From positions 118,724 through 182,723 of the forward strand of contig NZ_JARXWF010000011.1 in the NCBI RefSeq assembly GCF_029892605.1: a stretch of DNA of 64,000 nt. The letters are read 5' to 3'. The notes below the pieces were generated by a model that did not search any database, was not told where the DNA came from, and worked only from the letters and a program-made list of their open reading frames with translations. Position numbers and translations under genes: made by a program. This document shows positions 9,611-17,734 of the stretch, in pieces. The stretch is from Parabacteroides sp. PM6-13. Lineage in GTDB: Bacteria; Bacteroidota; Bacteroidia; Bacteroidales; Tannerellaceae. The number at the start of each line of letters is the position of its first letter. The stretch's first letter is position 1.

Positions 9611-10225
9611 ATGAAGGTATTACTTATCAACGGAAGCCCCAAACGCGAGGGCAATACATTTGTTGCCTTGTCGGAAGTGGCTAAGGTTTTGAATGCCGAA
9701 GGAATCGAAACCTCCATTCTTTCCATTGGCTCCAAAGCTGTGCAAGGATGCATCGCCTGCTATAAATGTAAAGAATTGGGGCGGTGTGTGTTCCAGGACG
9801 AACTGTATAATCAAATACGCCAGGCTGTCATAGAGGCTGATGCCCTTGTTATCGGATCGCCCATATTCTATGGCGCGCCAAACGGCTCGCTTTGCGCTTT
9901 GCTCGACAGACTATTCTATTCCTGCGGGCAACACATGCAATACAAACCCGGCGCATCTGTCGTAGTATGCCGTCGTGGTGGTGCCAGTGCCGGTTTCGAC
10001 CGTCTGAACAAGTATTTTACCATCAATAATATGCCGATCGTACCATCGCAATACTGGAACAGTGTGCATGGCTTGACACCCGGAGAGGCTTCACAGGATG
10101 CCGAAGGACTACAAACGATGCGCACATTAGGGCGTAATATGATATGGATGATGCGTAACCTGAAGAACGGCGAAATACCCATACCGCAGCTGGAAGAGCA
10201 AGTGGCAACGAATTACATCAGATAA
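9611..10225 (+). CDS. Flavodoxin-fold NAD(P)H-dependent reductase
   Basis: 204 residues. The N-terminal strand and loop LLINGSPKREGNT bind FMN phosphate in this family; GCIACYKCKELGRCVFQDE is the Cys-rich segment seen in iron-sulfur-flavoprotein-like NADPH-dependent FMN reductases, and ADALVIGSPIFYGAPNGSLCALLDR completes the flavin site. A central CRRGGASAGFDRLNKYF segment is also typical. Function is probably a cytosolic quinone, nitro or metal reductase; CxxCxxC could hold a cluster or be redox active. It forms a one-gene unit closed by the strong hairpin at 10241-10286. The methyltransferase starts in the opposite direction 110 nt away. Confidence 0.88.
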   Translation: MKVLLINGSPKREGNTFVALSEVAKVLNAEGIETSILSIGSKAVQGCIACYKCKELGRCVFQDELYNQIRQAVIEADALVIGSPIFYGAPNGSLCALLDRLFYSCGQHMQYKPGASVVVCRRGGASAGFDRLNKYFTINNMPIVPSQYWNSVHGLTPGEASQDAEGLQTMRTLGRNMIWMMRNLKNGEIPIPQLEEQVATNYIR

Positions 10226-10240
10226 TACAATATATTTTTT

Positions 10241-10286
10241 CTCACCCGCATGAGAATTTTTTCTCATGCGGGTGAGAATTTTTTTA
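10241..10286 (+). terminator. Strong rho-independent terminator
   Basis: A perfect 16-bp stem (CTCACCCGCATGAGAA and complement) with a short T loop is followed by TTTTTTT. It ends the flavodoxin-like gene just before the regulatory palindrome of the next gene. Confidence 0.93.
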
Positions 10287-10311
10287 CATGCTTTTTAGGG
10301 GCTGAGAAAAG

Positions 10312-10357
10312 ATGCCTATTTTGGATAACCATATCCGAAATAGGCATTGTATCTTTG
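10312..10357 (+). promoter_or_regulatory. Palindromic operator abutting a -7 box
   Basis: Arms of 16 nt at 10312-10327 and 10332-10347 (ATGCCTATTTTGGATA and its complement, one G-T mismatch) surround ACCA. The -7 element TATCTTTG lies at 10350-10357, so the palindrome fills the space from about -10 to -45, where a repressor or activator would sit. The start codon is only 4 nt after the -7 box, implying a leaderless or nearly leaderless mRNA. Confidence 0.6.
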
Positions 10358-10361
10358 GCGT

Positions 10362-11495
10362 ATGAATCAAGCAGACAAACAATACTGTCAGAGTTGTGGG
10401 ATGCCTCTCCGTTTCGATGTGGAGGAATACCTGGGTACGAATTCCGATCATTCCCGTAGCGATGAGTATTGCTATTATTGCCTGAAGGGCGGGGACTATA
10501 CAGTAGATATCCCTATGAGCGAAATGGTGGATATCTGGGTGAAGTACACCGATAAATACAACTGGTACTCCCATACGAACTATACCCCGCAGGAATTAAG
10601 AACTCTACTGAGTAAACGGCTTCCCACCCTAAAACGTTGGCGGCAAAAGGAAGAAACCGAAAGCCTGCATCAGAAGGCGGTTAGTCAGGTTAAGGCATAT
10701 ATTGATAAGAACCTTTTCGCTACTCTTGATCCCGAACAGCTGGCCGCTATGGCTACTCTTTCTTTCTTTCACTTCCGGAAGGTATTCAGGAATACGACCG
10801 GGGAGAACGTCGGTACATACATTCAACGCCTGCGGTTGGAGTACGTTGCCCATCTGTTGATTGCGACGGATCAGTCTATTGGCGACATACAACAGCAAAC
10901 GAATTATGAGACGAAGTTCAGCCTGGCAAAGGCATTCAAGAAGCACTTTGGTATTTCTATGTCAAATTATCGAACGAAGTACCAATCGGTAAATACACTG
11001 GGAATGCCGGGCGATCTGCCTATCCCTGAGATCCGCCGAATCAATACGCTAAATACCATCTGCCTGGATGTGAATGGTGCTTTCAGAAACGCCCATACCT
11101 ATCAGGCCATTTGGGAACAATTGAAACGCTACAAAGAAAAGTATCAGTCAAAGACCGCAAACAATCACTTTATAAGCATCAGTCAGGATAACCCACAGGT
11201 TACATCACCTGATCTGCGCCGCCTGTACATTGGTTTTATAACAGATGAATATACCTCACTGGAAGGTAAATTCACTCCGCAAGAGATCTCTGGCGGTATA
11301 TATGCCGTCTTTACACATCAGGGCAGTTATTCCCAATTGCCAAACTTATACAAAACAATCCATGAGCAATGGCTCCCTCATAGCCGGTATATCCAGAAAC
11401 ATCCACTCTCTTTCGAGGTTTACCTCAATACGCCCGATGAGGTGGCAGAAGAGGAACTCATTACAGAGGTTTATATACCCATAGATAAAGGTTAA
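10362..11495 (+). CDS. Zn-ribbon / AraC HTH / GyrI-like effector-domain regulator
   Basis: 377 residues in three parts. Residues 1-85 form a small zinc-ribbon domain (YCQSCGMPLRFD ... SDEYCYYCLKGG), found mostly alone in other bacteria. Residues about 100-210 are an AraC-type double helix-turn-helix (DPEQLAAMATLSFFHFRKVFRNTTGENVGTYI, then ETKFSLAKAFKKHFGISMSNYR). The last 160 residues are a GyrI-like small-molecule binding domain (CLDVNGAFRNAHTYQAIWEQL ... EEELITEVYIPI), as in Rob or SbmC proteins. The start at 10362 was preferred to 10347 because the latter lies inside the operator palindrome and upstream of the -7 box. The Nei-like gene follows after 21 nt, so the two may be co-transcribed. 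The ligand is not known. Confidence 0.85.
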   Translation: MNQADKQYCQSCGMPLRFDVEEYLGTNSDHSRSDEYCYYCLKGGDYTVDIPMSEMVDIWVKYTDKYNWYSHTNYTPQELRTLLSKRLPTLKRWRQKEETESLHQKAVSQVKAYIDKNLFATLDPEQLAAMATLSFFHFRKVFRNTTGENVGTYIQRLRLEYVAHLLIATDQSIGDIQQQTNYETKFSLAKAFKKHFGISMSNYRTKYQSVNTLGMPGDLPIPEIRRINTLNTICLDVNGAFRNAHTYQAIWEQLKRYKEKYQSKTANNHFISISQDNPQVTSPDLRRLYIGFITDEYTSLEGKFTPQEISGGIYAVFTHQGSYSQLPNLYKTIHEQWLPHSRYIQKHPLSFEVYLNTPDEVAEEELITEVYIPIDKG

Positions 11496-11516
11496 TAATA
11501 AAATAATCATGCCATT

Positions 11517-12344
11517 ATGTTAGAACTCCCCGAAGTAATCACCCTCAGCAGACAAGTGAACGATACCCTGAAAGGAAAAACAATCACGCAGGTATTCAAC
11601 GCCACCAAGCCGCATAAGTTTACCTTCTATAACAGCGATCCGTTGGAATACGGTAAACTATTGACAGGCAAAACCATCCTATCCTCGCAAGGCTACGGTA
11701 TGTTTGTCGACTTCCTCTTGTCGGACCAGGTAATGATGAATATCGGTGACGGAGTAAATGTTCGTTACTATGAGCCGGGCAGTAAAATACCTGCCAACTA
11801 TCAACTGTTACTGACGTTTGATGATGAATCTTTCCTTGTCTTCAGCGTTGCCATGTATGGCTTTATCAATGCCTATCCCGATGGCACTATCGACAATAAA
11901 TACTATACGCTAAGCAAAGAAAGCATCTCCCCGTTAAGCGATCGATATACCCCGACGCAGTTCGAGAGGCTATTCTCGGAGGCAAAGAAAACACTTTCGG
12001 CCAAAGCCCTCCTTGCCACCGAACAACGCATCCCCGGTGTTGGCAACGGTGTAACGCAAGACATACTGTTCAATGCCCGCATCAACCCAAAACAAAAGGT
12101 CTTAGCTTTATCTGACCTCAAGAAAGAAACCTTGTTCAATTCCCTAAAAGAAACCTTACAGGAAATGACTTTCGAGGGAGGACGAGATACACAAACCGAC
12201 CTTTACGGCAATAATGGCAATTACCAAACCATCCTGTCGGCTAAGACATGGAAAAACGGTTGCCCTTCGTGTGGTAGCGCCATTGTAAAAGAAGCTTATC
12301 TGGGAGGATCGGTTTATTATTGCCCGGCGTGTCAACCATTGTAA
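11517..12344 (+). CDS. Fpg/Nei-fold DNA glycosylase homologue, catalytic residues missing
   Basis: 275 residues with the full Fpg/Nei architecture: N-terminal beta-sandwich (MLELPEVITLSRQ), helix-two-turn-helix (GVGNGVTQDILFNARINP) and a C-terminal four-cysteine zinc finger (CPSCG ... CPACQ). In active enzymes Met1 is removed and Pro2 forms the Schiff base; here residue 2 is Leu, although Glu3 and the rest of the ELPEV motif remain. The conserved beta-hairpin Lys (RGKYL-type motif) is replaced by SSQGYGMFVDF, and the zinc-finger Arg (GRxTxxCPxCQ) is Gly. The frame is otherwise intact, so this is a maintained gene. It may bind damaged DNA without cleaving it. Automatic annotation would call it endonuclease VIII. 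Confidence 0.85.
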   Translation: MLELPEVITLSRQVNDTLKGKTITQVFNATKPHKFTFYNSDPLEYGKLLTGKTILSSQGYGMFVDFLLSDQVMMNIGDGVNVRYYEPGSKIPANYQLLLTFDDESFLVFSVAMYGFINAYPDGTIDNKYYTLSKESISPLSDRYTPTQFERLFSEAKKTLSAKALLATEQRIPGVGNGVTQDILFNARINPKQKVLALSDLKKETLFNSLKETLQEMTFEGGRDTQTDLYGNNGNYQTILSAKTWKNGCPSCGSAIVKEAYLGGSVYYCPACQPL

Positions 12345-12451
12345 GAGTTATCGATAAGGCTCCACGTCACACTCAGCTTCATTTTAGCCACTCCTGCCGG
12401 CAGTGTCATCTCCCGTAGATACTTTTGACTCTTTCCAAATGGGCATATATT
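12332..12451 (-). pseudogene. Possible C-terminal relic of an exported protein
   Basis: A 39-codon open stretch with no start codon context reads YLREMTLPAGVAKMKLSVTW and ends at a TGA overlapping the end of the Nei-like gene. The alternating pattern resembles the C-terminal beta-strands of secreted hydrolases such as subtilases. An in-frame stop at 12452 separates it from anything upstream. It may be a decayed gene tail or chance. Confidence 0.2.
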
Positions 12452-12474
12452 TTATTCCGACCTATATACACCTA

Positions 12475-13770
12475 TTACTCAGCCACCTTTACGCAAAGCA
12501 TTTTGGATTGGTCACGGATTAAGAGTTTGCCGTCGGCAAGTGCTATAGGCGCCCAGTTCTGTGTGCCTGCTTTAAACATCTCTGCTTTGGCAAGCTGCTT
12601 AAAGCCTTTTGGGTCTGGCTCTATCAGGTAGAGGCTATTGAGACCGTCGGTTGCCAGCAGCAATCCGTCGGCCAGGATCATACTGCCCCGGTCGAAATTG
12701 GGGTTGCGCGAAGTCTTCCACATGATATTTCCCTCCATATCCATGCACATCAAACCATCACGCTTCTGATTCGTACGATACATCGCATAGAAATAGCCAT
12801 CCAGAAGAAGCGCCGGCTTCGTTTGGTCGCCAAACTCCAAGGTGGTGAATAGTTCCGTGGTGTCAAACCTGCCGTCTGCTTTCTTATTGACCTGTATCAT
12901 CGTCGCTCCCCGGTCGTACCCGCCAACAATCAACAATTTGTTGTCGCCGGCATCCACCGGACACGGTACAGAAATGACACATTCCCAATTGGCATAATCC
13001 CATAATATCTTCCCGTCTTTCGGATCGATTCCAACCACATGGCCCTTTGTAAGAGGAGCATCCCGGTCTGTATATGGGTTTGTAGATGAAGCAACCCACA
13101 CCACCTGATCTTCGCCATGAATCTTCAGGACTTTCGGACTCACATAGCTGGTATTGCCAATCTTGGGAGTTTTCCATACCACATCACCGGTGTGTTTATT
13201 ATACGCTACCACGCCGGCATCCGGCGCTTGCGAGGCTATGATTAAGAGATCATTATAGATAACCGGGCATTGGGATATAGCCCACATGGGTATCGCCTCT
13301 CCCCCAAAGTCTTTCCATACATGTTTATTCCAAACCGGTTGGTGGGTAGTGGTATCAAAGCAATACAAATCGCCGTTCAATCCACAGGAATAGACATAAT
13401 TGGCATCAACAATCGGAACACTTCGTGAACCGGGAAACGGAACTTCGCCGGGTGAGTTGTAGACAAATTTCCAGATCTCTTCGCCCGTCTGCAGATGAAA
13501 GCAACGCATGATATCGCCCACTTCATCATCTCGATCCAAAAGATAGACCTTGCCGTCTTTCACCACAGGACCGCCATACCCCGCTCCCACATCGACCGAC
13601 CATAGTATTTCCGGGCCGCTCTCCGGCCAGCTCTTTAACAGCCCCTTTTGAGGAGAGGTGTGATTCCTGTTCGGCCCCAGAAACTGCGGCCAGTCCTGCG
13701 CTTCGATTGGCAGACAAAACAAAACAAAAAAAGTAACGATCATGGTTACTTGAAAATAGGTTGCTCTCAT
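12475..13770 (-). CDS. PQQ-type beta-propeller protein, exported
   Basis: 431 residues. A signal peptide (hydrophobic residues 8-22, cleavage near PIEAQDW) precedes a beta-propeller built from repeated blades with the PQQ-like signature, for example GDVVWKTPKIGNTSYVSPKV, GKILWDYANWEC and GNIMWKTSRNPNF. The opening DWPQFLGPNRNHTSPQKGLLKSWPESGPEILWSVDVGAGYGGP is characteristic of the PQQ-like repeat proteins of Bacteroidetes and Planctomycetes (annotated as BamB-like or alcohol dehydrogenase-like). No catalytic or PQQ-binding residues are evident, so a binding or scaffolding role in the periplasm is likely. It is monocistronic on the minus strand; its 3' end faces the Nei-like gene. Confidence 0.85.
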   Translation of the reverse strand: MRATYFQVTMIVTFFVLFCLPIEAQDWPQFLGPNRNHTSPQKGLLKSWPESGPEILWSVDVGAGYGGPVVKDGKVYLLDRDDEVGDIMRCFHLQTGEEIWKFVYNSPGEVPFPGSRSVPIVDANYVYSCGLNGDLYCFDTTTHQPVWNKHVWKDFGGEAIPMWAISQCPVIYNDLLIIASQAPDAGVVAYNKHTGDVVWKTPKIGNTSYVSPKVLKIHGEDQVVWVASSTNPYTDRDAPLTKGHVVGIDPKDGKILWDYANWECVISVPCPVDAGDNKLLIVGGYDRGATMIQVNKKADGRFDTTELFTTLEFGDQTKPALLLDGYFYAMYRTNQKRDGLMCMDMEGNIMWKTSRNPNFDRGSMILADGLLLATDGLNSLYLIEPDPKGFKQLAKAEMFKAGTQNWAPIALADGKLLIRDQSKMLCVKVAE

Positions 13771-13905
13771 ACGACTCTATATATTACACGTTTGGAAAGT
13801 AAAAAACACACTCCGTGATGTAAAAATAGATTTTTCTCTACGTCATCGTGTGACTTATTTCTTTAAAGCGAAAAAACACACGATGAAAGCGAATAGCAGA
13901 TCCTA

Positions 13906-14832
13906 CTATCTTATTTTTTTAGGGAACATCTTACGAAAACGCACCAGATAAGCCTGTATATTACTTCCACCCACGACCAGCGACACGGCAAGTATGATCA
14001 GTAGGATACCCGCAACAAGGCGCGCCGTTAGGGTTTCACCGAAGATGGTAACACCAAAGAATACAGCCGTGACAGGTTCGAGTGCTCCGAGAATAGCCGT
14101 TGGCGTGGAGCCAATATACTGCACAGCACTGGTGGTACAGGCAAACGATATGGCCGTCGGAAAAACAGCGAGTGCTACAAGGTTAAGCCATAGATACCAT
14201 TTATCGGGATCCGGTATTATAAGGCTTGCTCCGAAATCAACTCGTACGAGAAACAACGACAGACCAAACAATAAGACATAGAATGTCACCTTGAGCGTAG
14301 GCACATTTTTCAACATCGGACGGTTCACTCCCACAATATAAACAGCATACGAAAGGGCGGAAACCATTACAAGCAATGTACCTGTCAGGCTAAGTGTGGA
14401 GCCATCTCCTCCTTTATAAAGCAGGCCTATTCCTCCGAGTGTCATCAATATGCAAAGCCCCGTTAGTGGGGTAACTTTCTCCCGGAATAAGAGCGCCATA
14501 ATCAATGCAACCATGACCGGATAGACAAACAATAAGGTCGATGCAATTCCGGCATCCATATAGTTGTAACTCTGAAACAGGCAGAGCGATGAAACAGCAA
14601 CCAATAACCCCATAACTACCAGCGGCAGTATCTCTTTCCGTCTGATCGCAAAATGATGTCCTCGCGCTTTAATCATTACCCCCAGAATAGGAATAGCTGT
14701 GAGATAACGAAAAAACAAAACCGAATCAGGGTTCATCCCGGCTTGGTAAAGCGGAAGAGCGAACAGGGGATTCATCCCGTATGTAGCAGCTGCAATAGCG
14801 GCTAATAAATATCCTTTTGCCTTTGTGTTCAT
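13906..14832 (-). CDS. EamA/DMT-family transporter
   Basis: 308 residues from the ATG at 14832 (MNTKAKGYLLAAIAAATYGMNPLFALPLY); a longer frame adds ten residues of doubtful value. There are ten predicted membrane segments in two EamA repeats, with the family signature SALSYAVYIVGVNR opening the second repeat and GALEPVTAVFFGVTIFGETLTARLVAGILLI near the end. Such carriers move amino acids or other small metabolites; nothing identifies the substrate. It ends in a basic cytosolic tail (RFRKMFPKKIR). The gene stands alone, with a repeat-containing divergent region of about 560 nt upstream. Confidence 0.9.
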   Translation of the reverse strand: MNTKAKGYLLAAIAAATYGMNPLFALPLYQAGMNPDSVLFFRYLTAIPILGVMIKARGHHFAIRRKEILPLVVMGLLVAVSSLCLFQSYNYMDAGIASTLLFVYPVMVALIMALLFREKVTPLTGLCILMTLGGIGLLYKGGDGSTLSLTGTLLVMVSALSYAVYIVGVNRPMLKNVPTLKVTFYVLLFGLSLFLVRVDFGASLIIPDPDKWYLWLNLVALAVFPTAISFACTTSAVQYIGSTPTAILGALEPVTAVFFGVTIFGETLTARLVAGILLIILAVSLVVGGSNIQAYLVRFRKMFPKKIR

Positions 14833-14961
14833 AGCTGAAAATTGGAAGGCAAAGATAGGCAATTATTAGCTACTAACCGGGGGTATACTGCCTAGGGAGT
14901 GCCCAGGGGGTGTCTATATACTTTTTACATATTTTTTACATATTTTTTATATGGTTAGTAC

Positions 14962-15030
14962 GTAGGCACCATGTAGACACCATGTAGACACCATGTAGGC
15001 ACCCCCTAGGAAGCCCCTAGGAAGCCCCTA
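14962..15030. repeat. 11-bp tandem repeats
   Basis: Four units of GTAGRCACCAT (11 bp, the last degenerate) run into two units of CTAGGAAGCCC, also 11 bp. To the left (14877-14922) a G-rich stretch, CCTAGGGAGTGCCCAGGGGG followed by TGTCTATA, is a rough inverted match of the right-hand block, and between them lie repeats of TTTTTACATA. The block fills part of the 559-nt divergent gap 14833-15391. Confidence 0.75.
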
Positions 15031-15087
15031 AATTTACCATAGCGTTAGTTAATTACCCTAAATAAAATCCTATTTCTCGGCTTATCA

Positions 15088-15134
15088 CTATCAAAAAGAG
15101 TCTTATTTCGGGAAATAAGTTACTTTTTGATAGT
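15088..15134. repeat. Intergenic hairpin
   Basis: Outer arms ACTATCAAAAAG/CTTTTTGATAGT enclose a second perfect arm pair CTTATTT/AAATAAG, giving a nearly continuous 20-bp hairpin between the divergent genes. It has no T tract that would make it a terminator of either neighbour; it may be a small mobile repeat or a protein-binding site. The remaining 15135-15391 shows no gene. Confidence 0.6.
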
Positions 15135-15391
15135 TAAATACAAATTTGTTAAGAATTTCGTTTTATATATTATTAACATATGACCTGATCTAAAGTTTTG
15201 CCATTTTGAAAAAAGAGCTTTCTCAAAACTTAACCCTCGACTTACCACCTTTCTTTTATACACAACTGATTTACAGGCTGCTGTCTGTAGCAATACTTAC
15301 TATTCCCTATTCGAGCCGGCTACTACCCCTTTCCTTACTAAACGGATGTCGGTACGTTTGATGTATTCAATTACAAATTAAAACGATTATC

Positions 15392-16021
15392 ATGAAAATC
15401 AACAGACGAAATTTCTTAGGGATGGTCGGTACCGGTGCAACGGTATTAGGCGTAGGTCCTTTGGTGGCAAACAATTTGGTCTCTTTGGCCGGCGAGGGAA
15501 TGCATGTGCAATCCGTGCAGAAAAAAGGGGACACGGTGATCCTGCTTGCACATCCTGATTTTGCCAAATCGAAAGCGAACAAAGCATTGATCAATGCCGT
15601 TAAAGACAATGCGGATGTGCGGGTCGTTGAGTTATACACAGCGCCCTTTACCCTTGAGCACTATAAGCCGATTATTTCAGCCGCTAAAACAATTGTCTTT
15701 CAATTCCCTTTCTACTGGGCAAGCGCTCCTTCGATGCTGAAAAAATGGTGTGATGAGATATTGATGGGATTAACAAACGAGGTGAAAGGAAAGAAATTAT
15801 TGGTCGCCACCACCACCGGTTCCGAACAGGATGCCTATCGTTCGGGCGGCAGAAACCAGTACACCCTGGACGAATTGCTTCGCCCTTACCAGTTATTGGC
15901 TAACCATTCCGGCATGATCTGGCAAACTCCCTTTGTGGTCTATGGAGCCTCTTTGCCTGATGCCGACAAGCGTATCAAGGCCGGCGCCGCATCGTATAAA
16001 GAAATCATTCATGCACTCTGA
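15392..16021 (+). CDS. Tat-exported flavodoxin-fold NAD(P)H:quinone oxidoreductase-like protein
   Basis: 209 residues. The N-terminus MKINRRNFLGMVGTGATVLG is a clear twin-arginine signal (RRNFLG), so it should be exported folded, with its flavin. The mature part belongs to the Flavodoxin_2 family (KefF/MdaB/NQO-like): VILLAHPDFAKSKANKALINAV is the phosphate-binding opening and FQFPFYWASAPSMLKKWCDEIL the conserved flavin and dimer motif. Homologues are cytosolic quinone reductases; a periplasmic Tat version is unusual. The following hydrolase begins two bases after its stop, so the two are one operon. The electron donor in the periplasm is not obvious. Confidence 0.85.
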   Translation: MKINRRNFLGMVGTGATVLGVGPLVANNLVSLAGEGMHVQSVQKKGDTVILLAHPDFAKSKANKALINAVKDNADVRVVELYTAPFTLEHYKPIISAAKTIVFQFPFYWASAPSMLKKWCDEILMGLTNEVKGKKLLVATTTGSEQDAYRSGGRNQYTLDELLRPYQLLANHSGMIWQTPFVVYGASLPDADKRIKAGAASYKEIIHAL

Positions 16022-16023
16022 TT

Positions 16024-17727
16024 ATGAAAAATAAAATAAATAAAATAGGGCTGTCTCTCTGTATGATGATAATGGCTCTGCAAGCGATAGGACAGGTCAC
16101 CATTCAGGTGGCCAAGGTAGATAAATTAGACCATACCGTTTATCTCTACCGTGATACCACCCGAAGCATAGACGGCTATGCCGGTATGACGGCGCCGATG
16201 TTTATGATCTATCCCGACACGCCACTCAGTGAAACGGAGGCGAATGCTTTGATAAACGAGCTCGAAATAGGTGAATTAGTCGTGAAGTATGCAGGCAGTG
16301 TAGGCGTGATCAATCCGGTGGGTAAAACTTATGACAATAAAGCCGACCTGGAAGCCTATAAGGCTTTTATTAACCGGATGCGCAATATCTCCAACCTGAA
16401 GATCATCGGTATCGGCCGGGGAGCCACCTTTGTTAATAATGTCATATCGCGGAATGCGGCGGAGGTAGCCGGTATATTCACCTACGGTGGCACGATGAAG
16501 GGTAAGACGGCGAGCCATATACCGGTTCCTGCCTATATCAGTCAGGGCAACCGCTCCCTTGCATCCTATTACGCCAAAGCCAACGACGCGGTCGAGGTAA
16601 AGAGAGACGAAGCGCATATCTATTATATCAACGATCGGGAACCCCTTCAACAGGTGGTGCTGAGCCTGAACAAGAAAGCCAGTCTGAAAGAGGCATTTGC
16701 CGATGCCTGGAAGACATTGTTATCGAAAAACTACCGGTTCAGCAATTACAAACATACCAGTTATATGGGCGCGCAGTTTGGCCAATATGGTAATTATGAA
16801 CTGGAGCCCTATCTGATACTGGACGAGTTGGGAGTCAGTCGCAAGACGGTTAAGAAGTCACCGAGTGGCGGGCAAAACCTACCGGGCAGCGGTCTCTTTT
16901 TCTGGTATGAATACCTTCCGGAAAAGGCTGCGAATGCTCCGAAAGGAAGCGTTCCTCTGGTGGTATTGTTGCATGGAAACGCCAACGACAACCGCACACA
17001 AAGCGAAACGGGCGGTTTCATTGAGATTGCCGCCGAAGAGGGCTTTATCGTGGCAGAGATCGAATGGCAGGGCGCCGGTCCCAATCGTTCGGAATTATTC
17101 CTTGGGTTGGATGGTATTGAATATGTCGTTTACGATGTGATGCAGACCTACCCGCAAATTGATCCTTCCCGCATTTATGTACAAGGCCTTTCGGCCGGAG
17201 GCATGGCTTCTGCCGCGCTGGGCATCAAGAAGAGCCACCTGTTTGCAGCGGTAGGCGGACATTCCGGGGCTATCTTCGACAGATGGACATTCGGTTCCTC
17301 CTATCAATCCCTTCGTGACGAGGCGACTCAAAAGGCGGGTTATGTGCAGATGCCTTATTTCCTTATTTCGGGAACGGCCGATGATGTGGTACGATTCCCT
17401 ACGGTCGAAAATCATCAGAACAACCCCTATCACAATGCCATACGGGTCTATCAGCACCTGAATCAAATTCCCGAAACAGCGATCGACTTCGCAGCCGAAC
17501 CGGTTTTGGGCATGAAGATGCACAAACGCGAAACGATCCTCACCAATAAACATCTGACATTAGAGATCGGCAAACTCTATAAAGGAGATATGCCGCTTAT
17601 ACAATTCACAGCGATCATCGATTACGGGCATTGGAATTACCGCCCGGCAGCTCAAATGATGTGGGACTTTTTCAAACAATACTCCCGTGATCCGGAGACG
17701 AAAAAGCTGATTTATCACCCCCAATAA
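16024..17727 (+). CDS. Secreted alpha/beta hydrolase (polyester-esterase-like)
   Basis: 567 residues with a signal peptide (LCMMIMALQAIGQ). The C-terminal half, from about residue 285, is an alpha/beta hydrolase: VPLVVLLHGNANDNRTQSETG is the oxyanion strand, GLSAGGMAS carries the nucleophile Ser, ISGTADDVVRFP fits the acid loop, and YGHWNYRPA supplies the His. This pattern is that of PHB-depolymerase/feruloyl-esterase-like proteins. The N-terminal 280 residues form a separate hydrolase-like region (IIGIGRGATFVNNVI resembles a degenerate nucleophile elbow without the usual Ser), so the protein may have arisen by fusion or duplication. It is coupled to the flavodoxin-like gene and converges with the hybrid regulator 8 nt downstream. 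Confidence 0.82.
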   Translation: MKNKINKIGLSLCMMIMALQAIGQVTIQVAKVDKLDHTVYLYRDTTRSIDGYAGMTAPMFMIYPDTPLSETEANALINELEIGELVVKYAGSVGVINPVGKTYDNKADLEAYKAFINRMRNISNLKIIGIGRGATFVNNVISRNAAEVAGIFTYGGTMKGKTASHIPVPAYISQGNRSLASYYAKANDAVEVKRDEAHIYYINDREPLQQVVLSLNKKASLKEAFADAWKTLLSKNYRFSNYKHTSYMGAQFGQYGNYELEPYLILDELGVSRKTVKKSPSGGQNLPGSGLFFWYEYLPEKAANAPKGSVPLVVLLHGNANDNRTQSETGGFIEIAAEEGFIVAEIEWQGAGPNRSELFLGLDGIEYVVYDVMQTYPQIDPSRIYVQGLSAGGMASAALGIKKSHLFAAVGGHSGAIFDRWTFGSSYQSLRDEATQKAGYVQMPYFLISGTADDVVRFPTVENHQNNPYHNAIRVYQHLNQIPETAIDFAAEPVLGMKMHKRETILTNKHLTLEIGKLYKGDMPLIQFTAIIDYGHWNYRPAAQMMWDFFKQYSRDPETKKLIYHPQ

Positions 17728-17734
17728 CGATGTT

